Of a stretch of 64,000 nt of DNA, positions 28,732 to 36,797 are shown piece after piece. The DNA lies in contig JAHIRD010000015.1 in assembly GCA_018818835.1 (NCBI GenBank), positions 1 through 64,000 on the forward strand, read 5' to 3'. The first letter of the stretch is position 1, and each line of letters begins with the position of its first letter. The position numbers were made by a program, and so were the translations under genes. This DNA is from Pseudomonadota bacterium (lineage in GTDB: Bacteria > Desulfobacterota > Desulfobacteria > Desulfobacterales > Desulfolunaceae). The notes beneath the pieces were generated by a model. It was not told the DNA's origin. It did no database searches and worked only from the letters and a program-made list of their open reading frames with translations.

Positions 28732-28769
28732 TCACAGCTTTTGGGGAATGCCATAAAACGACAACCAAA

Positions 28770-29018
28770 TCAATCTTCGCCTTCAGCACCCGCTTGTTTA
28801 CCCGTACCTTTAAGGCCGATCATGGTTGTACTTCCACTTGACCAGTATTCAAGGATACCTTGGGCAACCATATCGTTGACGATTTTCTTAACGGTTCTGG
28901 GTTTTTCCTCAGGAAAAAATGAATAGAAATCTTTCAAATAAAATTTTGATTTTGATTTCGCTTTTTTTTCAAGATTTTCAACGATGACTTTTTGGGCTTC
29001 AGCTGTATCTAATGCCAT
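28770..29018 (-). CDS. dsrD: DsrD, activator of dissimilatory sulfite reductase
   Basis: The 82-residue product is a small winged-helix-like protein found only next to dsrAB in sulfate reducers and their relatives. The segments SKSKFYLKDFYSFFPEEKPR and VNDMVAQGILEYWSSGSTTM are typical. It has been shown in other species to stimulate sulfite reduction by DsrAB. An AAGGAG precedes the ATG. Its presence argues for reductive (sulfate-reducing) rather than sulfur-oxidising use of this cluster. Confidence 0.95.
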   Translation of the reverse strand: MALDTAEAQKVIVENLEKKAKSKSKFYLKDFYSFFPEEKPRTVKKIVNDMVAQGILEYWSSGSTTMIGLKGTGKQAGAEGED

Positions 29019-29105
29019 GTTAATTCTCCTTTTGTAATACTGACCGGAACCTGTGCGTAAAGGTTCCGGTCAGCGGTATAACGATAAAAAGACCCGGTTT
29101 AACGT

Positions 29106-30254
29106 CTAGAATTTAAACAGAGTTGACTGTCTCCATGTGTGATATGCCGCATCACGGAAGTCATCGATCAGGTGGTGGGTGAATTCAAGATCACACACTT
29201 CAAAGAATCTTTCCCAGCCGATTCTTTCTGCCCAGTCGCCCAGACGTTCGTATTTGTTGGCACCGTTTGAGTAAGCGTTGATCATTTTCTTGATAGCCAC
29301 TGTCATATTATCCCAGCGTGGTGCTTCGTTGGGCAGGAAGGCCACAACTACTTTTGAGAACTTGGGTGCTGAAATACGGTTGGATACTTTACCACCGGCC
29401 ATAAGTACAATACCGTCACCTTCTTTATCGGAAAGGGGCATTGAGGGGCACATGGTGTAGCAGTTACCGCAGTACATGCAGCGTTCATTTTTAACGGCAA
29501 CAGAATTCACGGTTGTCCCGTTGGGAAGTTCAACTTTTGAGGGTCGGATGGCTGCCGTGGGGCAGGAAGCGACGGCAAGAGGAACTTCACAGACTTTATC
29601 AAGATATTCGTGATCCAATATTGGAGGCTTTCTGTGGTAACCGAGAATGGCGATGTCAGAACAATGAACAGCACCGCACATGTTCAGGCAGCAGGCCATG
29701 GAGATTTTGAGTTTCGCAGGCATTTTCATGCTCTGGAAATCTTCGAAAACGGTGTCCATGGTTGCCTTAACTGTTCCGGAAGCATCCGTTGCAGGTGTAT
29801 GGCAGTGAATCCAGCCCTGGGTATGAACGATATTGGAAATACCGGAACCGGTACCGCCAATAGGAAATTTCATACTTCCGCCGTCGAATTTTCTTTGGGC
29901 CAGATCAGCCTTCAGAGCATTCATTTTATCTTTGCTTGTAACCATGAATTCGATGTTGTTTCGTGTGGTGAAACGAACATGTCCGTCACAATGTTTGTCT
30001 GCGATTTCACAGATTTCACGGATGTGAGTTACGCTCATCAGTCGGGCACCACCACAACGAACGGTAAACACTTCGTCCCCGGATTCTCCAACGTGAACAA
30101 GAACGCCGGGTTCGAGGATTTCATGATGAGACCATTTGCCTTTGTTTTTCTTAATGACTTCCGGGTAGAACGAGTCATAATGTTTGGGACCGATATCGGT
30201 AATACGACCTTCCATCGGTTTGTCCGGATTGTATCCTGCGGATATAAATGCCAT
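29106..30254 (-). CDS. dsrB: Dissimilatory sulfite reductase, beta subunit
   Basis: The 382-residue product is the catalytic-siroheme subunit of the DsrAB heterotetramer, which reduces sulfite in the cytoplasm with DsrC as co-substrate. Cys151, Cys188, Cys189 and Cys193 (ACCLNMCG) fit the ligands of the siroheme-coupled [4Fe-4S] cluster. An inserted ferredoxin domain has Cys231 and the [11 protein letters not shown] cluster (259-269). An AGGGAGG ribosome site precedes the start, 12 bp after dsrA. Confidence 0.98.
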   Translation of the reverse strand: MAFISAGYNPDKPMEGRITDIGPKHYDSFYPEVIKKNKGKWSHHEILEPGVLVHVGESGDEVFTVRCGGARLMSVTHIREICEIADKHCDGHVRFTTRNNIEFMVTSKDKMNALKADLAQRKFDGGSMKFPIGGTGSGISNIVHTQGWIHCHTPATDASGTVKATMDTVFEDFQSMKMPAKLKISMACCLNMCGAVHCSDIAILGYHRKPPILDHEYLDKVCEVPLAVASCPTAAIRPSKVELPNGTTVNSVAVKNERCMYCGNCYTMCPSMPLSDKEGDGIVLMAGGKVSNRISAPKFSKVVVAFLPNEAPRWDNMTVAIKKMINAYSNGANKYERLGDWAERIGWERFFEVCDLEFTHHLIDDFRDAAYHTWRQSTLFKF

Positions 30255-30266
30255 TTTTATTCCTCC

Positions 30267-31643
30267 CTAGCGTGAATGCGCTTTTCTGTAGTCTTCAATA
30301 TCACGGCCCCAGCCACCTTCAACCTCATCTTCTTTCCAGAAAATGTAGGGGTTGGTTCGAGGATGCTGAACATGAACCGCCATGGGCTCAACTTCAACTT
30401 TCTCAAGGAATTTCTGCAGACCCTGTCGCATCATCAATTCACCAAGGCGTTCACGGTTCTTGCCTTCTTCCATCCAGTAGTCCCAAACGAGTTCAATGAA
30501 TTCGGTGATGGCTTCGTATTTTTCTGCCAGGTATTCCATCCATTCATCTTCATCTTCAAAATCAGAAAGTTGTTTGTTCAGGGTCTGGTCAATGCTGATA
30601 AAGGGTCTGATGAGGGTTCCCATCTGGGCACCGTCAACGATGGGTGCTTTGGCACCACACAGAATGGATACGCCTTTATCCTTACCGGGCTTGAGGGCCT
30701 TGGGCATAACGTTGATGCAATGCATACAACGGGTACATTCTTTGTCATTGATCTTAAGTTCGCCTTTCACAAGCGCCATACAGCCAGTGGGGCAAAGATC
30801 GATCACTTCTTTCTGGATGTCGAATTTTCCCCAGTCTCGTCCTTTAAAAGCACCGCCGTTATCAACAGTTTTTCCGTCAATATAGGCTTTGACTTCGGCC
30901 TGATTCACTTGGATTTGATCTTTCCAGGTACCGATGAAGGAAAGGTCGGAACGTGCTATGGAGCATACGCAACCATTGGGACATCCGTCAAATTTGAATT
31001 TAAATTTGTAAGGAAATGCCGGTCTGTGAAGCTCATCCTGGTAGGTCATGGTCAGGAAGTAGCAGAGCTCCTGGGTATCAAAGCAGGCGTATTCGCAACG
31101 TGAGCTGCCGATACAGTCAGCAGGAGTTCGAAGGTTCGAACCTGACCCACCCAGATCCTGGCCCATTTCATGGGTCAACTGGTAGAAAATTTCTTCAAGC
31201 TGGGGAGTTGTTGTACCCAGAAGAATGATGTCACCGGTGGAACCGTGCATGTTTGTGAGACCGCTACCACGAAGGTCCCAGATGTCCATGAGTTGGTTCA
31301 AAAAAGCGGTTGTGTAGTATTTACCACCGGGCTGTGCAACACGGACGGTATGAAATGCTGCAACGCCGGGAAAATCTTTGGGCTTGTCGCAGTAACGGCC
31401 GATAATACCGCCGCCGTAACCGAAAACACCAACGATACCACCGTGTTTCCAGTGGGTTGTACCATCTTTGTAAGAAAGTTCGAGAATTCCGAGAAGATCG
31501 TCACACACATCGCTAGGCATCTGATAGTCGAGACCTTTTGCGTTTTTCGCCCTTGTCGCAGCTTCCTGCTTGATATCGGACACAAAACTTGGCCACGGCC
31601 CGGATTCCAGCTGGTCTAACAAAGGGGTTTCATGCTTTGCCAT
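30267..31643 (-). CDS. dsrA: Dissimilatory sulfite reductase, alpha subunit
   Basis: The 458-residue product pairs with DsrB. The coupled-cluster motif C-x5-C (Cys177, Cys183) and C-x3-C (Cys221, Cys225) is intact. The inserted ferredoxin domain has Cys284, Cys288 and CTRCMHC (303-309). GGAGG precedes the ATG. It is the first gene of the dsrABDN operon. The window does not contain dsrC, dsrMKJOP, sat or aprAB, which are commonly elsewhere in these genomes. Confidence 0.98.
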   Translation of the reverse strand: MAKHETPLLDQLESGPWPSFVSDIKQEAATRAKNAKGLDYQMPSDVCDDLLGILELSYKDGTTHWKHGGIVGVFGYGGGIIGRYCDKPKDFPGVAAFHTVRVAQPGGKYYTTAFLNQLMDIWDLRGSGLTNMHGSTGDIILLGTTTPQLEEIFYQLTHEMGQDLGGSGSNLRTPADCIGSSRCEYACFDTQELCYFLTMTYQDELHRPAFPYKFKFKFDGCPNGCVCSIARSDLSFIGTWKDQIQVNQAEVKAYIDGKTVDNGGAFKGRDWGKFDIQKEVIDLCPTGCMALVKGELKINDKECTRCMHCINVMPKALKPGKDKGVSILCGAKAPIVDGAQMGTLIRPFISIDQTLNKQLSDFEDEDEWMEYLAEKYEAITEFIELVWDYWMEEGKNRERLGELMMRQGLQKFLEKVEVEPMAVHVQHPRTNPYIFWKEDEVEGGWGRDIEDYRKAHSR

Positions 31644-31820
31644 TGCCTTACCTCCATTAAAAAAAAAATTTTCTCAACTCAACATGACGAAGATCTTTCG
31701 TTTAACCCGTAAACCGGGCTGTCAAGTTACTCCACCAAAATATAACTACTTAAAATAATTTAGGACTTTATCAAGTTCTACAATTATTTGATATGCAAAA
31801 CCATGATATTCAAACTACAT

Positions 31821-31849
31821 GGTATAAAGTTATTATCTTTTGTTGTCAA
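31821..31849 (-). promoter_or_regulatory. Candidate promoter of the dsr operon
   Basis: On the minus strand TTGACA (31849-31844) and TATACC (31826-31821) are 17 bp apart. The start would fall near 31814, giving a leader of about 170 nt before dsrA. The leader includes a small CCCG/CGGG hairpin. No gene is present in the 31644-31966 gap. Confidence 0.6.
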
Positions 31850-31966
31850 TAAAAAAGGATTCTTTCCCTGTTTTTAGGGCTTTCCGCCATTTCTTCTTTT
31901 GGCCCCCCATACTTCATCTTGGGGTATTGACCTTATTATTACTGGCTATCTTGTGATTTTAAGAAA

Positions 31967-33106
31967 CTACACACGGCCCTTTTTAAGTTCCTCACACAGC
32001 AGGGAAATGTGGTCATCCAGATGATCCCGAATCACTGAAAGGTCTGGCGATTCAGGATGATAGGACTGGATGAGCATGATCGCAAAATCCATCAGTTCAT
32101 TATCGGGAACGGAGACTATGAATGCCGCGAACCGATCTATGATGGGTGGTGCCATGGAGGCGGAGGTCCTCTTTGCGCCAAGGCCGTCCCAAAATCCCCT
32201 GACAACACCTGCAACACTCCGGTCGTCCGCCCAGACCGTTTTTCCAATGCCATCTTCCCTGTCCAGTCGCATGCGTATGGATAGATTGATTAAAAATATC
32301 AATGCCGCCTCAACACGCTCATCACCATCGTCCGGGGGTTCCTGAAAAATAGACGTATACTGCCTCACCGTGATCAGCTTCACATCAAGGCCCTCGTTGC
32401 CTTTTTTCACGACAAAGTCACCGGCGGCATGGTGCCAGGGCTGGATCTGTTCGCATGTCTCGACATTATAACAGCAGGTCATGATGAAAGCGGCTTTATG
32501 ATATAGCTCGTCACACTCATGTTCCGATAGAAAATAGTGCCCTTTGTCTTCATTCCAGACAATGATTTTTTTTTCGTGAATATGGAATTCATGATAATCG
32601 TCGAACCACTGGGCTGCAAACATGGAAAAATCAATATGATCATCTGAACGGAAATGACCTTTGCCATACACGGCTGGCACGGAATAGCTCTGTTTTGAAA
32701 GCCTTTCAAGGGCAGCGTACTCGCGCTCGACACAGGCAAGCCCCTGGCTTGAAACCGCCAGGTTCAAAGCAAATGACCAGGAATCACCCCTATCAAGAAC
32801 AACGTCCACTTTGGAGGGGTGATAGAATGTTCCGTGTTTGACAAGGCAAACAGCAATCGTTTCAATATGGTCTGTCCGGATTTGTTTTCCCAGGGATCCC
32901 AGAGCCGACGTTTTAAGAATCCCGTAATCGTCTGCCGACAGGAATCGTGATGCTGCCTTAAAATAGTGCCCCGTGGTGGCCGGAGAGTTGTGTGAATCTC
33001 CGGGATGACGATTGGCAGGAAGATGACGCAGCCATAGCTCTGACTGTTCATCAACCACACTGGCGGAATCGGTAATAGAAAATAAAAATTGGGGATGACG
33101 ATTCAT
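31967..33106 (-). CDS. Unrecognised 379-residue protein upstream of dsrA
   Basis: I do not recognise this gene. It is cytosolic by composition, with no signal peptide or membrane helix. The middle has features reminiscent of a kinase/aminoglycoside-phosphotransferase fold: a beta-rich N-lobe (VDVVLDRGDSWSFALNLAV), an EREYAALERL helix, a hinge-like FAAQWFDDYHEFHI and a later QPWHHAAGDFVVK followed by VKLITVRQY. A canonical HxD catalytic triad is not clear, so this is a weak structural guess. The C-terminal third is helical. It lies 43 bp after a TPR gene and 323 bp before dsrA, all on the same strand. Confidence 0.7.
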   Translation of the reverse strand: MNRHPQFLFSITDSASVVDEQSELWLRHLPANRHPGDSHNSPATTGHYFKAASRFLSADDYGILKTSALGSLGKQIRTDHIETIAVCLVKHGTFYHPSKVDVVLDRGDSWSFALNLAVSSQGLACVEREYAALERLSKQSYSVPAVYGKGHFRSDDHIDFSMFAAQWFDDYHEFHIHEKKIIVWNEDKGHYFLSEHECDELYHKAAFIMTCCYNVETCEQIQPWHHAAGDFVVKKGNEGLDVKLITVRQYTSIFQEPPDDGDERVEAALIFLINLSIRMRLDREDGIGKTVWADDRSVAGVVRGFWDGLGAKRTSASMAPPIIDRFAAFIVSVPDNELMDFAIMLIQSYHPESPDLSVIRDHLDDHISLLCEELKKGRV

Positions 33107-33148
33107 AAAGCGATTAAATCACCGACCCCATTTAAGGACCGGTGTCCA

Positions 33149-33799
33149 TTACCTGTAAGAATTGATTTCGTTTAATAATTCCGGTGCCACCTCGTAGCCC
33201 AGGCTGATGGCCGTATCGATGTGTTCTGCTGCCAGAGCGTAATCTTTTTGTTCAAGATAGGCGATGGCAAGATTGTTATGGGCAATGGGAAAATTCGGCT
33301 CGATTTCAAGGGCTTTCTTGCTGGTTTCAATACTCTCATGCACAAGGCCCTTCATCAAATAGGCGTTGGCAAGGGTGGTGTAGGCCTGTAAAAATAAAGA
33401 GTTATAGACAATGGCCTTATGAAGATTTTTGATGGCTTCATCAATATTCCCTCGCTGGAGTTCGATAAAACCAATGTTTCCAAATCCTATGGAAAAGCCG
33501 GCCCTTGATTTGGTGGCCAGTCTGTTATAATAAAGGCAACCTTCCATATCTTCCCTTTGGAGACAGATGGCACCAAGCTGAACGTAGGCCTCTGCAAGGG
33601 TGGGGCTACATCCCACAGCCTCATGAAGTTCGCTTTCTGCTTCCTCGTATTTTTTCTGTCCCATCAGTGCCACTGCCAGATTGTAATGGGTGGTCCCGCA
33701 CTCGGAGTTTGACCCTATAGCCTGTCTCAGCTGGGCGATGTATTCTTCTGCATTTTTAGCTTTAACCATTGTTTTCAAACCCTTATTCATAAATATCAT
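33149..33799 (-). CDS. Tetratricopeptide repeat protein
   Basis: This 216-residue protein consists of about five consecutive TPR units (for example THYNLAVALMGQKKYEEAE, LAEAYVQLGAICLQREDME, PIAHNNLAIAYLEQKDYALA). It has no signal peptide and probably acts as a cytosolic protein-protein scaffold. It may be translated with the unrecognised 379-residue gene downstream. Three candidate starts (33799, 33790, 33769) exist and none has a clear ribosome site. I keep the longest. Confidence 0.85.
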   Translation of the reverse strand: MIFMNKGLKTMVKAKNAEEYIAQLRQAIGSNSECGTTHYNLAVALMGQKKYEEAESELHEAVGCSPTLAEAYVQLGAICLQREDMEGCLYYNRLATKSRAGFSIGFGNIGFIELQRGNIDEAIKNLHKAIVYNSLFLQAYTTLANAYLMKGLVHESIETSKKALEIEPNFPIAHNNLAIAYLEQKDYALAAEHIDTAISLGYEVAPELLNEINSYR

Positions 33800-33941
33800 T
33801 ATTATTTCAAAGTTTTGGTTTTATATCTTTTTGGAATGTTTTACAATGCAAAAAAACATTTTCCCGTGAGACTATGTCTATTAATCAACTGATTTTCTAT
33901 TGATTCGAACCATAAAAAAACATTAAATATAATATAATTTA

Positions 33942-33970
33942 TTGACATTATGCCGACTCTTTTTTATCTT
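33942..33970 (+). promoter_or_regulatory. Candidate promoter of the DapA-family gene
   Basis: TTGACA (33942-33947) and TATCTT (33965-33970) are 17 bp apart. The predicted start near 33977 coincides with the left edge of the palindromic element, so the element would form most of the 5' untranslated leader. Confidence 0.55.
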
Positions 33971-33976
33971 TCCAAG

Positions 33977-34132
33977 CTCGATGAACTCGTACAAAATCGA
34001 CGGATGGCTATGGAAAAAGTTCCATAGGCAAGGCATAGTGTTTGGCCGGGCGTTACGGCATTCTTGGTCGTATGTCGAACGTCCGGCTAAACACTATAAC
34101 GCCGCATATGGAACTTTTTACGACGCCATCAA
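33977..34132 (+). repeat. Palindromic ~150-bp element, copy A
   Basis: The ends are imperfect inverted repeats (GATGAACTCGTACAAAATC at left, the complement of GATGGCGTCGTAAAAAGTT at right). Inner arms ATAGTGTTTGGCCGGGCGTT and AACGTCCGGCTAAACACTAT flank a central loop, and a further pair (GGAAAAAGTTCCATA/CATATGGAACTTTTT) lies outside them. The element closely matches 40664-40828 in reverse orientation. It codes for nothing itself but extends the open frame of the following gene artificially. Confidence 0.9.
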
Positions 34133-34157
34133 GGACAATCTATCATCAGGAGGAATT

Positions 34158-35192
34158 ATGAATACCGGCTGTTACACTGCACTGACCACTCCCTTTTTAG
34201 ATGGTGAAGTTGATTACCCGGGTCTTGAAAAGCTTGTTGATTTTCAGATTCAAAACGGAATAAGTGGTATTCTTGCCGTGGGCACCACAGGCGAAAGTCC
34301 CACCCTCGTGTGGGATGACCATATCAAGGTCATTGAAAACATTTCAAAAAAAACGAAAAATAAATGTCTCTGTATAGCCGGAACCGGAAGCAATAATACC
34401 TGTGAAACCCTTTCTGCCACTCGGCAGGCCAAGGATGCAGGTGTCGATGCTGTTCTTCTGGTGGATCCTTACTATAACGGCCCGAGTTCCATTGAGATTC
34501 GAAAAGAGTATATCGGACCTGTTGCCGAGGCCTTTCCTGACCTGACCATTATTCCCTATATTATTCCCGGACGCACAGGTACCCAGCTGCTGCCCGAAGA
34601 TCTGGCCATATTAAAGAACCGGTACAAGAATGTCAGTGCTGTCAAAGAAGCCACGGGGAATATTGAAAATATGAGGCGGACACGGCAGGTCTGCGGCCCG
34701 GACTTTTCGATTTATTCCGGCGATGACGCCATGGTCTATGATATGATGACAGACCCTGAAATCCAGGCATGCGGCCTGATATCCGTGGCGTCCAATATCA
34801 TTCCGAAATTCACCACCCAACTGGTCATGATGATCGAAGAAAAACGGCTGGATGAAGCCAGTGCTCTGGTGAAACAGCTTGAACCCCTGTTCAACCTGAC
34901 AACGGTGATTACGCGTGAAAAAACACCTTATGGAGAAATCACCTGCCGGGCACGAAATCCTCTGGGGATTAAAACAGCCATGGCTATTCTGGGAATGCCT
35001 TCGGGAGGATGCAGAAAACCCCTTGGGAAAATGACCCCAACGGGTCTTACGACCGTTCTGGGAACCCTGAAAGCCGTTTGGAAGGATCATCCTCACCTGC
35101 TTGCACCTATGGCCGATTTTTTTCAGGTAGATATTGAAAAACGGCTCAATGACAAGGACCGATTCAAGGATCTGGCTTATACAGACATCTAA
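34158..35192 (+). CDS. Dihydrodipicolinate synthase (DapA) family lyase
   Basis: This 344-residue protein is a class I aldolase-type TIM barrel of the DapA/N-acetylneuraminate lyase family. It has AVGTTGESPTL, the Tyr-containing IIPYIIPGRTG and the Schiff-base Lys in VSAVKEATGN. It is about 50 residues longer than classical DapA, with the extra sequence at the C-terminus, so a substrate other than aspartate semialdehyde is possible. I chose the ATG at 34158, which has AGGAGG upstream. The frame continues upstream only because of the palindromic element. No lysine-pathway genes are adjacent. Confidence 0.88.
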   Translation: MNTGCYTALTTPFLDGEVDYPGLEKLVDFQIQNGISGILAVGTTGESPTLVWDDHIKVIENISKKTKNKCLCIAGTGSNNTCETLSATRQAKDAGVDAVLLVDPYYNGPSSIEIRKEYIGPVAEAFPDLTIIPYIIPGRTGTQLLPEDLAILKNRYKNVSAVKEATGNIENMRRTRQVCGPDFSIYSGDDAMVYDMMTDPEIQACGLISVASNIIPKFTTQLVMMIEEKRLDEASALVKQLEPLFNLTTVITREKTPYGEITCRARNPLGIKTAMAILGMPSGGCRKPLGKMTPTGLTTVLGTLKAVWKDHPHLLAPMADFFQVDIEKRLNDKDRFKDLAYTDI

Positions 35193-35205
35193 TCTGTTTT
35201 GGTTT

Positions 35206-35230
35206 ACCCCGGCTCAGACCTCGTCGGGGT
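35206..35230 (+). terminator. Weak candidate terminator after the DapA-family gene
   Basis: ACCCCG (35206-35211) and CGGGGT (35225-35230) can pair, 13 bp after the stop codon. Only TT follows, so an intrinsic terminator is doubtful. Confidence 0.3.
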
Positions 35231-35358
35231 TTCACATCGCACAAGCTATGTTAAACGTCTTCTTGTTCGTATCGTTTCAATGCTGGTAAAGATGTCATCG
35301 GCACCGATGCAGGTTCGTGAGAGTATCGAGAACGAGTACGAATAATTCGGAAGTACCT

Positions 35359-35416
35359 CGCCAACCAACAGCTGGAGGCGACGCATAAAACTGCGCACCT
35401 CAGCTTGGCGTTAGGT
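35359..35416. repeat. attC-like imperfect palindrome
   Basis: CCAACCAACAGCTGGAGGCGACGC is matched across an 8-nt loop by GCGCACCTCAGCTTGGCGTT, with single unpaired bases in one arm, and the site ends in GTTAGGT. This is the layout of an integron attC site (GTTRRRY right core, CAGCTG/CCTCAGC arms with extrahelical bases). The left core does not match RYYYAAC exactly. No integrase gene or second attC is seen in the window. Confidence 0.5.
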
Positions 35417-35430
35417 TCTGGTAGAAAGGG

Positions 35431-36210
35431 TTATTTCAAACGAAGCCGTTTAGAAGACATCTGAAAAAAGCTGACTTTCACAAAATCAAATCCAAATTTC
35501 ATCATTTCCACATCATTGCGTTTGATTTTTTTCCGGATGTCTTCCTTGACTTTATACCGCTTTAAAAATGAGCTCCCGAACACGAATTCACGAAAGGCAT
35601 CCACGTTGTACAAGGCCATGAAGGCCATCTTGCCCCTGTTCCCCCCGGGGCCTTCACCACCCCAGGGATCGGCCTGGAAAAGGCCTATGAGCCCAGCCCA
35701 CAGCACCGTCATCGCGTTGTAAGTGGCGGCATCCTGGTCATCGGCCCAGGTATCAATGGTGAATACCTGCGTTTCATGCTGCCCCAGACAAAAGTCCGGA
35801 GGCCTGAAAAAAAACACCGGTTCAGGTTGGGCACCATCACGAAACATCACCCCCTGCTCCACGGGAAAGGTTCGGCAGGCGTCGGGTCTGTCCGGGTAGA
35901 CCAGGCAGCCCGTGTCGGACAAGTAGGGGCAGGTTTTCGCATCATTATCCGCCATTTTCAGAAGAACATCAGGAAAATGATTTCCGGGCCGCAATACGAT
36001 ATCGGTATAACGATCAATAAATTCACCGGAGGATATGTTCAGATTGTTTTTCAGGCGAATCACATCATAGGGGTAAAGAAAAAGGTTCAAATTTCTGCAA
36101 CAGAGGTTGAAGCAGGTAAGTCCCTTGTGACATTTAAAGTGAAATTCATCTTTTGTTTCAAGCTTTTGTCCGGGAAGCCCCGGAATATCTTTCAGATCCA
36201 CTGATTTCAT
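35431..36210 (-). CDS. YkgJ-type cysteine-cluster protein
   Basis: The 259-residue product carries the YkgJ/CxxCxxCC-like pattern. CFNLCC (near residues 33-38) is followed by CPYL, GCLVYP and DACRTFP, eight Cys in all that could bind a metal or Fe-S cluster. The family is sometimes annotated as Fe-S oxidoreductase or zinc/iron-chelating, but the function is not established. The C-terminal ~100 residues are not part of the core motif. It overlaps the preceding cysteine-rich gene by 4 bp (ATGA), so the two are coupled. Confidence 0.82.
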   Translation of the reverse strand: MKSVDLKDIPGLPGQKLETKDEFHFKCHKGLTCFNLCCRNLNLFLYPYDVIRLKNNLNISSGEFIDRYTDIVLRPGNHFPDVLLKMADNDAKTCPYLSDTGCLVYPDRPDACRTFPVEQGVMFRDGAQPEPVFFFRPPDFCLGQHETQVFTIDTWADDQDAATYNAMTVLWAGLIGLFQADPWGGEGPGGNRGKMAFMALYNVDAFREFVFGSSFLKRYKVKEDIRKKIKRNDVEMMKFGFDFVKVSFFQMSSKRLRLK

Positions 36211-36794
36211 AAAAGCAGCATCTCCGCAATGGTATACTTCATCCGGTCCATGATTCCGGTTTTCAATCGAAATTCACTCTCCAACTGGGCCATGTCTTTA
36301 TAAAAAGGCGTTCTGTCAAAGGGTATATACATCATCTGTTCGGTTTGTTTGCGGAACAGATCGCAGCCGATGCTCTTTACCGGTGCTTGACCGGGCTTGC
36401 AGAGTTCATGATCCAGCCCGTGAAGGCGACATACCATGGGCCGGAATGTGTAAAGCAAACAACGCCCCTGGGCATTCAGGGGGCACATGATCTTCAGATC
36501 ATGGCCGTGTTTGTCGGCGCTGTTGGATTGGGCGACCACGTCTGCAGCCTTTTGAAGAATGGTTTCACGTGTCCCATGGTCAAGGGTTCCCATGCCTTGA
36601 TGCAGATAAGCATACTCAAGGAGGGTGTGGTGGTAAAAACGGCTGTAACAGCAATTGTCCTCACACCCCCTGCAATGGAAGCCATAGGCCCCTGCCACAC
36701 AGCCATATGCCTGGTCCATCCTGTCAAACAGGACCTTGAGTCTTTCACACCACGGGCCATTGGCCTGAACAATCAGACGGCGGGAAAGTGTCAT
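36207..36794 (-). CDS. Second cysteine-cluster protein
   Basis: This 195-residue protein also has a YkgJ-like arrangement: FHCRGCEDNCC, then CPLNAQGRCLLYTFRPMVCR and a later IGC. It is clearly distinct in sequence from its neighbour. No specific function can be assigned, and metal binding is an inference from the Cys spacing. It begins immediately after the dGTPase stop codon (ATG 36794; a GTG at 36797 is also possible) and overlaps the next gene, so dgt and both cluster genes form one operon. Confidence 0.78.
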   Translation of the reverse strand: MTLSRRLIVQANGPWCERLKVLFDRMDQAYGCVAGAYGFHCRGCEDNCCYSRFYHHTLLEYAYLHQGMGTLDHGTRETILQKAADVVAQSNSADKHGHDLKIMCPLNAQGRCLLYTFRPMVCRLHGLDHELCKPGQAPVKSIGCDLFRKQTEQMMYIPFDRTPFYKDMAQLESEFRLKTGIMDRMKYTIAEMLLL

Positions 36795-36797
36795 CAC

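Noticed and set aside
33942-34157. 72-codon N-terminal extension of the DapA-family gene
   Set aside because: The extension is translated from the palindromic repeat element. The AGGAGG-ATG at 34158 matches the family N-terminus.
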